Position numbers and translations under genes: made by a program. A stretch of 64,000 bases of DNA, from contig NC_061508.1 in assembly GCF_022539505.1 (NCBI RefSeq), positions 69,077,754 through 69,141,753 of the forward strand. Direction: 5' to 3'. This document shows positions 1-10,210 of the stretch, one piece after another. The notes under the pieces are model-generated. The model saw only the letters and a list, made by a program, of their open reading frames with translations. It was not told where the DNA came from and made no database searches. Numbering within the stretch: the first letter of the stretch is position 1; each line of letters starts with the position of its first letter. Origin of the DNA: Lolium rigidum (taxonomy: Eukaryota > Streptophyta > Magnoliopsida > Poales > Poaceae).

Positions 1-151
1 TAAATAATAACTTCTCTCATTTGTGCTACATACACTCTTGTTTGATAATGAACACCATTCGTTGCGTAGGATTACACGAACCCTCAATGCCGGAGTTAAC
101 AAGCTCCACAACATTCGATATTCATGTTTAAGTAACCTTAGAGCATAATAG
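1..151 (-). mobile_element. LTR of element A, left portion (cut by window edge and by R1)
   Basis: This stretch matches the interior of the element B LTRs from about 42112 and 46988 onward. The match resumes at 7196, so 1-151 and 7196-8331 are one LTR split by R1. The AATAG at 147-151 is repeated at 7196-7200, where the match resumes. The uninterrupted copies read across this point (near 42267 and 47143). Roughly the first 400 bp of the LTR lie left of the window, so I cannot say whether A is a full element or a solo LTR. Confidence 0.9.
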
Positions 152-1309
152 TGTTGGCGTCAGAAACCCACCGGCGGGCAGCGACTGGCCAACACGGTAG
201 AGCCGGGAACGACTAGGGCTGCGGCTGGCCCCAGTCCCTCAGAGCGACGGCCCGCAAAGCCTCCTGGTCGCGCGCCGATGTCGGGTCGCAAGGGCGTGCC
301 ACCCGACCTATACCCGGTCGTGAAGGTGTGGATGATGCCTCGCTTAGTTTCCTGCAGGGCACACACGTACACGTTAAATACGAGCCTCGATCGGCTCTCA
401 GGTTGTCCTGTGAATCGGCTCAGGGAGCCGATTCACCCATGATTCGTCCAAGGTGGCCGAATATATGGTGGTCCTGCTTGATCAATGTAAAGCGTATGAG
501 ATCTACGACGATTTAGGGTTTTCACCGCATAATCGGATCATCCTACTCACGATTGGGCCTAGCGCTCGCGCACGGTGATCGTAAGCCAATCCTAAACAAG
601 GCCTAAAAACCAACACGAAGTTGATCCTCGAACGTCCTCGTCTAGGGCCGCAGACTACACCCTACACGCCACCGGATCCTCCAACCCTTTGTAAGGCCTA
701 ACTATTGCGGATGTTAAACTAATCCTTGATGAATCAAGGAGCAACCGTAACGGATCAGATCTACTAAACTATGATCAAGCGGGTGCCGCCCCTACACCTA
801 AGATAGGTGTAAGGGCGGCTAGATATGCAAGGGTTGCACTACGATAGCATATTACACGAAGAACGAGTGCTAACCCTAACATATCTAAGATAACTACGCT
901 GCTCGCCATCAAAAGGCTTCAGTACGAGCAACGCATGAACAACGGGGATAGGCATTACGCTGCCTAGATCGCAAGATGCGATCTAGGCAGCATGATGCTT
1001 ACCGGTAGAAACCCTCGAGACGAAGGAGTTGGCGATGCGCCGAGATTTGTTTGTGGTTGAACGTTGGTTGTTGTTTATTCCATAAACCCCAGGTACATAT
1101 TTATAGTCCAGGGGACTTTCTAATGTGGGCGTGCACTAAACCGTGCACGAGATAAACTCTAATTTCTACGTAACCTACTATAAAGATACACGGGCCAACT
1201 AGCCCAAACTTGATACACAAGGCCGATTCACATATCTGTCCACGCATATATCTTCAAGTCCATCTTGATCGCAGCCCACCTCTGACTTGGCCAAATTCTG
1301 GTGATAACA
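152..1309 (-). repeat. R1 3' LTR
   Basis: Runs from TGTTGGCGTC to ATAACA on the plus strand, so on its own strand it begins TGTTATCACCAG. It matches 6036-7195 over its whole length. A TATA-like CTATAAATATG lies on the minus strand at 1096-1106, with the same word at 6982-6992 in the other LTR. This is a plausible core promoter for the minus-strand transcript. Confidence 0.95.
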
Positions 1310-1310
1310 C

Positions 1311-1320
1311 ATGCCCCCCT
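1311..1320 (-). other. R1 polypurine tract
   Basis: On the minus strand this reads CCAGGGGGGCATG directly before the LTR start. The position is that expected for the plus-strand primer of a minus-strand element and confirms the orientation. Confidence 0.75.
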
Positions 1321-1577
1321 GGTTTTGGAAATGACATTTCCAAAATCATTATGCCTTTCCCGTCGGGTCACGTCATGGCAGAGCAGAACTGTCGCAGTAT
1401 ACTTCGTGATGACGTCTTGCCTCCTCGTCTTCTCTGCATAACTTGACGGTTCTGGTACTGCGCTCTCGAAAACTGCTTGGGCATTAAATCACTTTGCCCC
1501 TTTTTATTTGGCCACCCTCATAATTCCTTTCTTCATCCCCTTGTTCCACAGCAGCCCTCGGCAAACCATTAGCCGCC

Positions 1578-2062
1578 ATGGATTCTTCCTCTTCCACTGC
1601 CTCCTCTGGCCTGTCCCTCCATTCCTCCTCCTCCAGCGAGTTCGAGCAGGAGGTCGATCTGATGGCCCTCTACGAAGCCCGCGCCCCAGAATATTGGGAC
1701 GCGTGGGACTGGGACTTCTCCAATGAGTCAGAAGAAGACGAACCCCTCACCGATGGGGAAGAGGACCTTCATTTCCTCCTTGACGGAGAGCTGGAAGCGA
1801 CAAGTGACGACGACCTCTTCTCCTCGGGAAGGGAGCTTCTCCTCCGACGAGGAGGAGGAGAAAGAGGAAGAAGACGAGGATGACCCCTCGAGGGTTACCC
1901 CCAGCGAAGCGCCTTCGCATGTGGTGGGACGACGACGACAGCGATGACGAAGAAGAGGATGAAGCCCCCGCAAAGGGCCCCGGGAGCAGCGACGAGGAGT
2001 CCGTCGGCAGCAGCGCCGATGGGAACTCCGGGGATGAGGATGAAGGCAGTGACAGCTCGTAG
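1578..2062 (+). pseudogene. Acidic open frame on the strand opposite R1 gag
   Basis: Unrecognised protein, probably nuclear or regulatory if ever made (inference). It begins at an ATG in a strong plant context (GCCGCCATGG), about 70 bp after a TATA-like TTTTTATTTGG. The N-terminus is Ser-rich. Then come a segment with MALYEARAPEYWDAWDWDF and long Glu/Asp runs ending near EEDEAPAKG and GDEDEGSDSS*. The acidic character passes through all three plus frames: frame of 1578, then the frame open at 1723-1947, then the frame of 1880-2062. This suggests one ancestral ORF of about 160 codons broken by two indels. It lies between gag and the R1 3' LTR, antisense to them. Tat-lineage Gypsy elements are known to carry such extra antisense ORFs, so a functional relic is plausible. 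A chance low-complexity frame is the alternative. Confidence 0.5.
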
Positions 2063-3138
2063 ATTAGGACCTACCAGTGTAGGTCTAGTAGTAGTGGCCC
2101 CTCCTTTGTTCTTCCTTTCTTAAGCAATCGGTTCCTTCCTTGTAAGAAATCTAGTCATCAATGGAAAATTCCCCAACTTGACTTCACTGATTCCTTTTTT
2201 TTTACGCTAACTTAGCCGATTGTCAACTCAATCGTTTTTCTAAATGAACCGATTTCCACACATCGTTCCCCATCCTTTTGGCATCGGAATGATTGTGAGC
2301 CCGGTCGATGCTCAACAAGCTTGTATCCGCGAAACCAGCCGATGACCATGTAATCGGCTTTTCCAACAGAGCATCCAGGAGGCCAGCCGCTCCCCGAGCC
2401 TCGACCCAGGTGAGAACCATGATGAGGGTCCGCAATTCAGACAAACAGTCACAGGCATGATCAAGCCTGGAAGAGACATCGCGCGGGGCCAACCAGCCGA
2501 TCATCCTTCTCCCACTGTCAGGTGCCCCCCGAGCCTTTGATCAAGGCGAGCATGAGAACGTATCACGAGTATCGGGCTACTATCCGCTTCTCAGCCGCGG
2601 TGCAGCATCAACCGATTCCGACCCAATCGGCTGTTTAACAACAGAGGACCTTCAAAGAGCATTACCCCCCGAGCTTCTTCAGCTTTCATCAATGTAGCAG
2701 AAAAAACTTCTATCCAAAGGGCTGATGCAGTCAACCTCCCCCTTGAACTGAGAAGCCCAGACTAAAAGTAGCCCTGGATGCCCATTTGCAACAGTTGTAT
2801 TCCTTGAGTCGATGTCTGCGCATCGGCTGTGCTAAAATTTTTTTTGAATTTTTAGGCCGATTTGTGTATCGGCCCCCATATATGATCGTACTATCTCGTA
2901 TCCTCATGTTTTATCCACTTAGGTGCCCCCCGAGCCGATTCTGTCAAGAGAATTGATGGTATCGGCTCTTCAGGCAGTCCTGTTGGGTCGAACATTGATC
3001 CCAGGCAAAATAGGTGGTGAGGATAATTTTGGCCGATTGCTGGAATCGGCCTCCACGTTGCTTGCTCGGTGAAGGTTTAGTAATATCCCTTCAACAGTTT
3101 CGGAGGGCCGATCGCAAGGATCAGCCTCGCCACGTTGT
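2063..3138. repeat. R1 3' region with repeated CCCCCGAGC and CGAT/ATCGG words
   Basis: No coding frame is supported. The tract repeats CCGATT/ATCGGC words many times. It also has copies of CCCCGAGCC or CCCCCCGAGC near 2395, 2524, 2665 and 2926, which on the minus strand are GCTCGGGGGG, resembling the element's polypurine tract. The start of this region reads like a plant 3' UTR for the antisense frame (T-rich, with AATGGAAAAT at 2160). Confidence 0.6.
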
Positions 3139-6019
3139 TTATTTACGTAGCCTTGCTACTCGCCCAGGCCGGTAGACAAAACCAGCCCAATCTCTCGACT
3201 TTATCATGTTGGTACGCTTGTCGTTGTCCGCCTCGGGTGCGTCGTGTAGTCGTGGAGCTCCACACCTTGCCGGACGAACGAGCACCATGTTTGTGCCAGC
3301 CGATGTTTCATCATCGGCTTTCCTTTGCTTGGGGCGCCACACTTTTCGTTGCGGCAATCCCTCCTCATCCAGGGTTCGCCGAACTTTCGCAGCCGCATCA
3401 GGTCGTGCCTTCCTCGGCGTGTGCAAGTATAACCTTTCGGCTTCCTCCGGATCGCGCAATCGCTGAACCTCGCGCTTTTGTGAATGGCTGAGTCCGTCGG
3501 GGCACCACCTTGGACGGTGGTACCTGTCTTCTTGTCCCTCGTCTTCCGAATCCTCGATATCTGCCCGACCGAGGGGACTCGGCGCGTTTGCTGTCGTGGT
3601 GGGAGAGGCCCTAAACGCTCGAATACGGACATGTTGGCTGCCTCCTTCTTCTTCCGGTTGCATTCGCGGCGGCTGCCGATTGTTGGCAATCGGTTCATTC
3701 CCGAATCCCAGCAATATCGGAAGAAAGGGCAGTCCCGGTGCTCGGCGTTGTCATCTTGCTCCCTTGGCTTTTCCGTGGCATGGCGCTCGTGCTCCTCCTC
3801 ATTGTGATCGTGCCGACGATATCTTCTGGCTCCTATAGCCAAACGGTCTCTCTCATCGTCGCTGCCGTGTTGCCGGCGTTGGTCGTACTGACTCACATAC
3901 TTGTTGAGGAGGTGATCAGAGAGGGGTCGTTGATATCTTATGTTCTTCACTTCCCCCTCCGTGACGTAGCGCTTGCCATCTTGACGGAGCCGATCGCATG
4001 GAGCGGCCCCCTCGCGTCCTTGCTCCGAGAGCAGCTGTCCTCATCCCCGTCCTTCTCGGAGCGGTGTCCAAGCTCTACCATGCTGATGTCGGCTGAGAAA
4101 TCAGGCTGGCACCCTCTGAGGTGGGCGAACTCCACCATGTTGACGGCGGGGAAGGGGTGTGTGTCGACCTTCATGGCGTACTGGTTAAAAATTAGTCGCC
4201 CATTTTCTATTGCCGCTTGGATGTGCTGACGCCACACCCTGCAGTCGTTGGTGGTATGGGAGTACGTGTTATGCCATTTGCAATATGGTTTTCCGTTCAG
4301 CTCCTGCACCGTAGGAATTTTGTGGCCTTCGGGTACCTTTATGTGCTTCTCCGTGAGTAATAGATCGAAAATCTGCTCCGTTTTAGTCACGTCGAAGTCG
4401 AACCCTCTTGGAGGCCCTGGTGGCTTCACCCATTTGCAGGTTACTCGGGCCTGCCGCTCGAGTCCACTCAGCCACCGCAACCTCTTGTTCTCCCGTAGCG
4501 CCTTCATCTTCGCCTGCGTCGACCATGGTAACCACGCGTTTGAATTTGTCCCGGTAGACATCCGGGTGGCGCCGTTCATACGCCGACGGCTTCGCACCAT
4601 GTGTGCTAATGAAGGGTAGTCCGCTTGGGAGGCCACGTCCTTGATCGATGATGATAGACCCACCACCGCCAACTCGATCGCTTCTTTTCGCTTACGTGAA
4701 CCGAATAGCATCGGTTCCTAACGGTCCTGAAGCGCCGGATGTATTCCCGACACCGTTTCCCCGCGCTTCGTCGTACTTGTGCTAGATCGGCAATGCCAGC
4801 CTCGGAAGCCTCTCGAGTGATATTGCTCATGGAACCGCTCTTCCAGCCTGCTTCCAAGTTCTGGACCGAGTTCGGTGGCAACGAAGTGTACCAACCGAAA
4901 GCCGATCCCGTGAGGGACCGTGAGAAGTACCTCACGCGCAGCTCATCCGATGCTGAGATCATGCCCAGCTGCGCCAAATATCGGTTCACATGCTCGATGG
5001 AGCCGGAACCATCCGATCCGCCGAACTTTGTGAAGTCCGGGAGCCGATATTTGGGTGGTAGCGGGATCAATTCGTACTCGTTGGGGTACGGCTTGGTATA
5101 GCCGATCGCCTTTCTTTTCGGCACCATGCCGAACTGATCTTTAAGGATCGTACAAATCTGATCCGCGGTGATGGCCGCAGGTGCCGAACCCTGAAGGTTC
5201 GTCGGAGTGGCGTACTTAACCAGCCATGCTTGTTTCTCCGGTTCTGAGCCAACTGCAGGAGCTGGGCTCTGGAGTTTTGTCGGGGTGGCGTATTTAGCTA
5301 GCCACGTCTGCTTCTCGAGCTCTGTCTCCGACGTTCCTCCTGTCGTTCCGTAGTCCCCGCCGTTGTAACCTCGGTTCGAGGGTGCCCAGTGTGCGGCAGT
5401 CCGGCACGTATGCACATGCGTATCCGTGCGGGATCTCCTTGGGCGCCTCGGCCAAGAACCGGTAGTCACTAGGGTCACCACCGATCTTGTAGACGACGAA
5501 TGCCGGTGTAGGCGGCACTTCAGCTGGTGCCGCCAACGCATGTGGCAGCGGCGGACGGGATCTGGAGTGGCAACTCTCCTCGATGCGTCCCGAGAGCTGG
5601 TCCCGACGGAGAGTACCGATGGCTCATGATTTCCTGGATCACGCGAAGAGCGACGCGCTCCAACGTGTTCACCAGTGCTCTCGCAGTGGCGGTGCAGCCG
5701 AATGAGCCACCATGAAGTTGATCTCCCGACGCAGCCGACCCGGTGCGTTCTTCGGACGGGGTGGACAGGTCCACTCCATCAAGCGCGCCTTCGGTGTGAA
5801 CCCCTTCCATCCGATGCCATGGGAGCGGGTCCCGTGGAAAGAGCCGATTAGGTCGGCTTCGAGGGCGTACTTGATCTCGTCGTACTTCTTCTTGAGCTCG
5901 CCGGTGAGATCCCCGTACGTGACCGGAGTTTCTTCCGCCGCTTCGATGAAGACGGTATGGTGTCTTTCGCCATCTCTGATGTGGATAGCGAGAGGGTTGT
6001 CGTTGAAGATCTGTCCCAC
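3139..6019 (-). pseudogene. gag: R1 gag, frameshifted
   Basis: Capsid/nucleocapsid polyprotein of a Ty3/Gypsy element, which would form the virus-like particle. The frame opens just inside the PBS at a GTG (6017-6019), with no ATG in that position. It continues through ORFs ending at 5669, 5520, 5294, 4606, 3947, 3204 and 3139, in changing frames, so at least several indels interrupt it. The core retrotransposon-gag segment is seen around 4606-4900 (CREYIRRFRTVRNRCYSV). A Cys/His segment YCKWHNTYSHTTNDCRVW lies near 4200-4260. A second Cys cluster, CPFFRYCWDSGMNRLPTIG, lies near 3680-3740. Total span is about 960 codons, normal for a large plant gag. No pol follows. It cannot make a full-length protein as it stands. 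Confidence 0.85.
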
Positions 6020-6030
6020 CGGGCGTGCCA
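6013..6030 (-). other. R1 primer binding site
   Basis: The minus strand reads TGGCACGCCCGGTGGGAC, starting 5 bases inside the right LTR. TGG at this position is the usual start of a tRNA-complementary PBS. I could not match the rest to a specific tRNA from memory. It fixes 6036-7195 as the 5' LTR. Confidence 0.75.
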
Positions 6031-6035
6031 GAATG

Positions 6036-7195
6036 TGTTGGCGTCAGAAACCCACCGGCGGGCAGCGACTGGCCAACACGGTAGAGCCGGGAACGACTAG
6101 GGCTGCGGCTGGCCCCAGTCCCTCACAGCGACGGCCCGCAAAGCCTCCTGGTCGCGCGCCGATGCCGGGTCGCAAGGGCGTGCCACCCGACCTATACCCG
6201 GTCGGGAAGGTGTGGATGATGCCTCGCTTAGTTTCCCGCAGGGCACACACGTACACGTTAAATACGAGCCTCGATCGGCTCTCAGGTTGTCCCGTGAATC
6301 GGCTCGGGAGCCGATTCACCCATGATTCGTCCAAGGTGGCCGAATATATGGTGGTCCCGCTTGATCAATGTAAAGCGTATGAGATCTACGACGATTTAGG
6401 GTTTTCACCGCATAATCGGATCATCCTACTCACGATTGGGCCTAGCGCTCGCGCACGGTGATCGTAAGCCAATCCTAAACAAGGCCTAAAAACCAACACG
6501 AAGTTGATCCTCGGAACGTCCTGTCTAGGGCCAGCAGACTACACCCTACACGCCACCGGATCCTCCAACCCTTTGTAAGGCCTAACTATTGCGGATGTTA
6601 AACTAATCCTTGATGAATCAAGGAGCAACCGTAACGGATCAGATCTACTAAACTATGATCAAGCGGGTGCCGCCCCTACACCTAAGATAGGTGTAAGGGC
6701 GGCTAGATATGCAAGGGTTGCACTACGATAGCATATTACACGAAGAACGAGTGCTAACCCTAACATATCTAAGATAACTACGCTGCTCGCCATCAAAAAG
6801 GCTTCAGTACGAGCAACGCATGAACAACGGGGATAGGCATTACGCTGCCTAGATCGCAAGATGCGATCTAGGCAGCATGATGCTTACCGGTAGAAACCCT
6901 CGAGACGAAGGAGTTGGCGATGCGCCGAGATTTGTTTGTGGTTGAACGTTGGTTGTTGTTTATTCCATAAACCACTAGGTACATATTTATAGTCCAGGGG
7001 ACTTTCTAATGTGGGCGTGCACTAAACCGTGCACGAGATAAACTCTAATTTCTACGTAACCTACTATAAAGATACACGGGCCAACTAGCCCAAACTTGAT
7101 ACACAAGGCCGATTCACATATCTGTCCACGCATATATCTTCAAGTCCATCTTGATCGCAGCCCACCTCTGACTTGGCCAAATTCTGGTGATAACA
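6036..7195 (-). repeat. R1 5' LTR
   Basis: Near-identical partner of 152-1309, ending ATAACA directly before the TSD AATAG. It includes a 20-bp-scale inverted pair around 6846-6875 (CTGCCTAGATCGCAAG / GATCTAGGCAGC), also present in the other LTR near 960-990. Confidence 0.95.
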
Positions 7196-8331
7196 AATAG
7201 ATCTTTGCAAAATAGACCGAGTACTAACATAGCATACACACTGTCACCTTTACACTACGAAGGGGGAATAAATCACATCAATACTATCATAGCGATAATC
7301 AACTCCATAACCTACAAGAGATTATGATCATAATCTACGACAAGAACTACATGATGCACACACTGTCACCATTACACCATGCAGGAGGAATAGACTACTT
7401 TAATAACATCACATGAGTAGCACATAGACTAGTAGCGATACAAAGCACATTGCACTCATAAAGGGATATAAATAAGCACTTCACTATGCCATTCATAACG
7501 GTGAATAAGTATTACGTGAAATATAGCCTAAGAGACCCACACGGTGCACACACTGTCACCTTTACACACGTGGGACAAGGAGTCTCCGGAGATCACATAA
7601 GTAAAACCCACTTGACTAGCATAATGACATCTAGATTACTAGCATCATCATATGAATCTCAATCATGTAAGGCAGCTCATGAGATTATTATATTGAAGTA
7701 CATAGGAGAGAGATTAACCACATAGCTACCGGTACAGCCCTTAGCCTCGATGGAGAACTACTCCCTCCTCATGGGAGACAGCAGCGTTGATGGAGATGGC
7801 GGTGGTGTCGATGGAGGAGCCTTCCGGGGGCACTTCCCCGTCCCGGCGGCGTGCCGGAACAAAGACTCCTGTCCCCCAGATCTTGGCTTCGCGATGGCGG
7901 CGGCTCTGGAACTTTTCTCGTACCGTGGCTTATTCGTATCGGGTTTTAGGTCAGGGACCTTTATATAGGCGAAGAGGCGGCGTCAGAAGGTCAACGAGGC
8001 GACGACACACAAGGGGGCGCCCCCCCTAGGCCGCGCCGGGGTGGTGTCTGGTGGCCCAGTGGCCCCCCTCTGGCGACTCTCGGGTGTTCTGGAAGCTTCG
8101 TGGAAAAATAGGGTACTGGGCGTTGATTTCGTCCGATTCCGAGAATATTTCCTTACTAGGATTTCTGAAACCAAAAACAACAGAAAACAGGAACTGGCAC
8201 TTCGGCATCTCGTCAATAGGTTAGTTCCGGAAAATGCATAAATATGACATAAAGTATGCATAAAACATGTAGATATCATCAATAAAGTAGCATGGAACAT
8301 AAGAAATTATAGATACGTTGGAGACGTATCA
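7196..8331 (-). mobile_element. LTR of element A, right portion
   Basis: Continues the LTR begun at 1-151 and ends GAGACGTATCA, the reverse complement of TGATACGTCTC. It matches the element B and C LTRs at both ends. Relative to the B LTR it has about 180 extra bases near 7440-7660, including a second CACACACTGTCACC copy, so B probably lost this part or A gained it. Just beyond it, sequence interior to the element D LTR resumes (compare 8332 with 15008). A is therefore inserted in D. GTTGT at 8332-8336 is the likely right-hand TSD; its partner is outside the window. Confidence 0.88.
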
Positions 8332-9408
8332 GTTGTCCTCTCCTTGTTGTGCTTCATGTATAGATCTTGTGAGCTGCCTAACATGATCAAGATCATCTAT
8401 TTGTAATTGCTACATGTTGGTTTGATGTGGATCCGATTTATAGAGAGTATTGCTTTGGTTGAGATTATGTATTATGTTATTATGATCTTGCATGCTCTCC
8501 GTTTCTAGTAGATGCTCTGGCCAAGTAGATGCCAGCGACTCCAAGAGGGAGTATTTATGCTCGATAGTGGGTTCATGCCTATATTTAACCATGGGAAGTA
8601 ACCTTGTTCTCTACGGTTGTAGATGTGCTGTTGCTACTAGGGAGAAAACAACAGTGTTCTATTCAAGGGTAGTTTCATCGTTTACTTTACACATATTTCT
8701 TAAAGCGATAGTCCGTTGCTTGTAACTTAATACTGGAGGGTGTCGCGGATACAATCCTGAAGGTGGATTATTAGTCATAGATGCAGTTGAATTATGGTCT
8801 ATGTATATTGTTGTAATGCCCGCATACTTTCATAGAATGTATTCTGCACCAACCATTAGCGTAAAATCTTTGTTTGTCAAATGCCCATCTGTAATTTGTT
8901 AACCCATCATATTTATTTTATTGGGGAGGCGCCTCTAGTGAACTGTGGACCCCGGTCCTTCTTCTTTTAATTGCAATCTTCTACAGCATTTTCCTGTTCT
9001 GTTCTCTACAAATAATTCTTCTTCCACATGGTTCGTTTAATCCTTTTTTTCAGCAAAAACAGTGAGCTTGACAACCTCGCTGAAAGTTGGGGACAAAGTA
9101 CTTGGTTGTTTGTGTGCAGGTCTCCACGTTGCTGCTGACGCCGGCAGTGCGCCCTGCCACGAGTTGGTTCGCAACACCTCGGGAGAGAACATTTTTCTCC
9201 TACTGGTCGATAAACCTTGGTTTCTTACTGAGGGAAAACTTCCTGCTGTGCTCATCATACCTTCCTCTTGGGGTTCCACTCAACGTTGCGCATAAATTCT
9301 CTTTCATCAACTCCGCGCTCAGCAAAGATTTTTTCTGGCGCTGTTGCCGGGGAATTGAAAAAAAGCTACACCACAAGGATTTCTAACTCCCACGGCAACT
9401 TCACACCA
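8332..9408 (+). mobile_element. Element D, 5' LTR (3' part)
   Basis: Matches 15008-16086 almost base for base, so the two are the LTRs of one plus-strand element. The match extends past a ...TTTCATCA end (9309) and past a PBS-like TGGCGCTGTTGCCGGGG (9336-9354), up to ...TTCACACCA. The working LTR end is therefore near 9408. The LTR start is left of the window, beyond element A. Confidence 0.88.
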
Positions 9409-9421
9409 GCTAGACTTTTTC

Positions 9422-9440
9422 TGGCGCCGTTGCCGTGGAG
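9422..9440 (+). other. Element D primer binding site (Asp-tRNA type)
   Basis: TGGCGCCGTTGCCGTGGAG closely matches the complement of the plant Asp-tRNA 3' end (TGGCGCCGTTGCCGGGG), 13 bases inside the LTR end. A second, older-looking copy lies inside the LTR at 9336-9354, and its counterpart is at 16014-16032. Confidence 0.75.
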
Positions 9441-9594
9441 AAAAGCATCTCTTCTGCGAGGGGAGTCTCTCACTCTCAACTCTTTTACTTTGTTATTGTT
9501 TTGCTTGCATATTTTATTTTTATCTTGTTTGCATTTTATATCAAAAATCCAAAAAAATTAGTGTAGTTGTTATTTTTATTGCATTTAGTTTACC

Positions 9595-10210
9595 ATGATT
9601 ATTCCCGAGTTTGAGTTTAGGAACCTATCTATAGGTGATGGATCTTTAGTAGGGATAAATAATATTGGAGAGTTCCTTAATCATATTAGTAAGTATGAGA
9701 AAATCCCAGAAAAATCTTTAGCTGAACTTGCTTCCGATTATGAAACCGCTATGGCTTGCCTAGTCAAAATGCTAGAGAGTAAATTTATTAGCATTCACCC
9801 ATCCTTGCAATACATGTTTCTTAAACTGCATGAAATTGAGGATGGTGAGAAAAAAGAATTTATTCTTGAAACCTTGCTTAGAAAATTTAGGTATGAAGCT
9901 ATAGAAGCAAGGAAAATATGATCATTATGGTATGCTAGGATCAAGCATAGATATTCTTGAATTATTTGGTAAGATTAGTAAACTTAAACCGGAGGAAATC
10001 AATATACCAATACCTCTTAAAATTTCAGCAGTGCATGAAGCTAACGATATGAATTTTGATTGGATTGTTCCTGGGAATTTATTTGATGAAGAAAGTAAAC
10101 CTAAAAGTGTTGAGAGAGGAACTTCAAAAACCACTATAGATAGCATGGAATGCCTGGTTGAAACTACTTTCATTCCCGATCTTAATGATTTCTCTCTTGA
10201 CAATACTTGA
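9595..10210 (+). pseudogene. Element D ORF of unknown function, one frameshift
   Basis: Unrecognised. An ATG at 9595 opens a frame of 108 codons that stops at 9919. An adjoining frame, open from before 9932, runs to 10210 (ending LNDFSLDNT*). The sequence flows from ...RYEAIEAR into KYDHYGMLGSSIDILELFGK if the four A's at about 9914-9917 were three, so a one-base gain in an A run explains the break. The intact form would have been about 204 residues, acidic, without Cys/His motifs or a long hydrophobic segment. It occupies the gag position, 150 bases after the PBS, in an element without pol. It may be a degenerate gag-derived ORF, but I see no diagnostic motif. It does not obviously resemble the ORF shared by B and C. 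Confidence 0.6.

Larger units (their letters stand above)
152..7195 (-). mobile_element. R1: gag-only (non-autonomous) Gypsy-type LTR retrotransposon, minus strand
   Basis: The element has LTRs at 152-1309 and 6036-7195 and a perfect 5-bp TSD, AATAG, at 147-151 and 7196-7200. Read on the minus strand it has a PBS beside the right LTR, a frameshifted gag, then about 1.8 kb without pol, and a G-rich polypurine tract (PPT) beside the left LTR. No protease, reverse transcriptase or integrase motif is visible in any frame, so it would need proteins from another element to move. Comparing the two LTRs by eye I saw about a dozen differences over about 1,160 bp, which suggests a fairly recent insertion; this is not a computed alignment. 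R1 sits inside the element A LTR. Family name not assigned. Confidence 0.93.

Noticed and set aside
160..516. Open frames inside the R1 LTRs (both strands, also 6044-6461)
   Set aside because: They repeat in both LTRs, overlap on opposite strands and have no motif. They are by-products of GC-rich LTR sequence.
3135..3838. Plus-strand frames opposite R1 gag
   Set aside because: They mirror the gag reading frame on the minus strand and lack protein features of their own, unlike the acidic frame at 1578-2062.
7750..8029. Gly/Asp-rich frame MENYSLLMGDSS... in the A LTR (also 47402-47698 in B)
   Set aside because: Lies in an LTR, is not conserved in frame between copies, and the text is the reverse complement of a CCGCCATC leader repeat. 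Not a gene.
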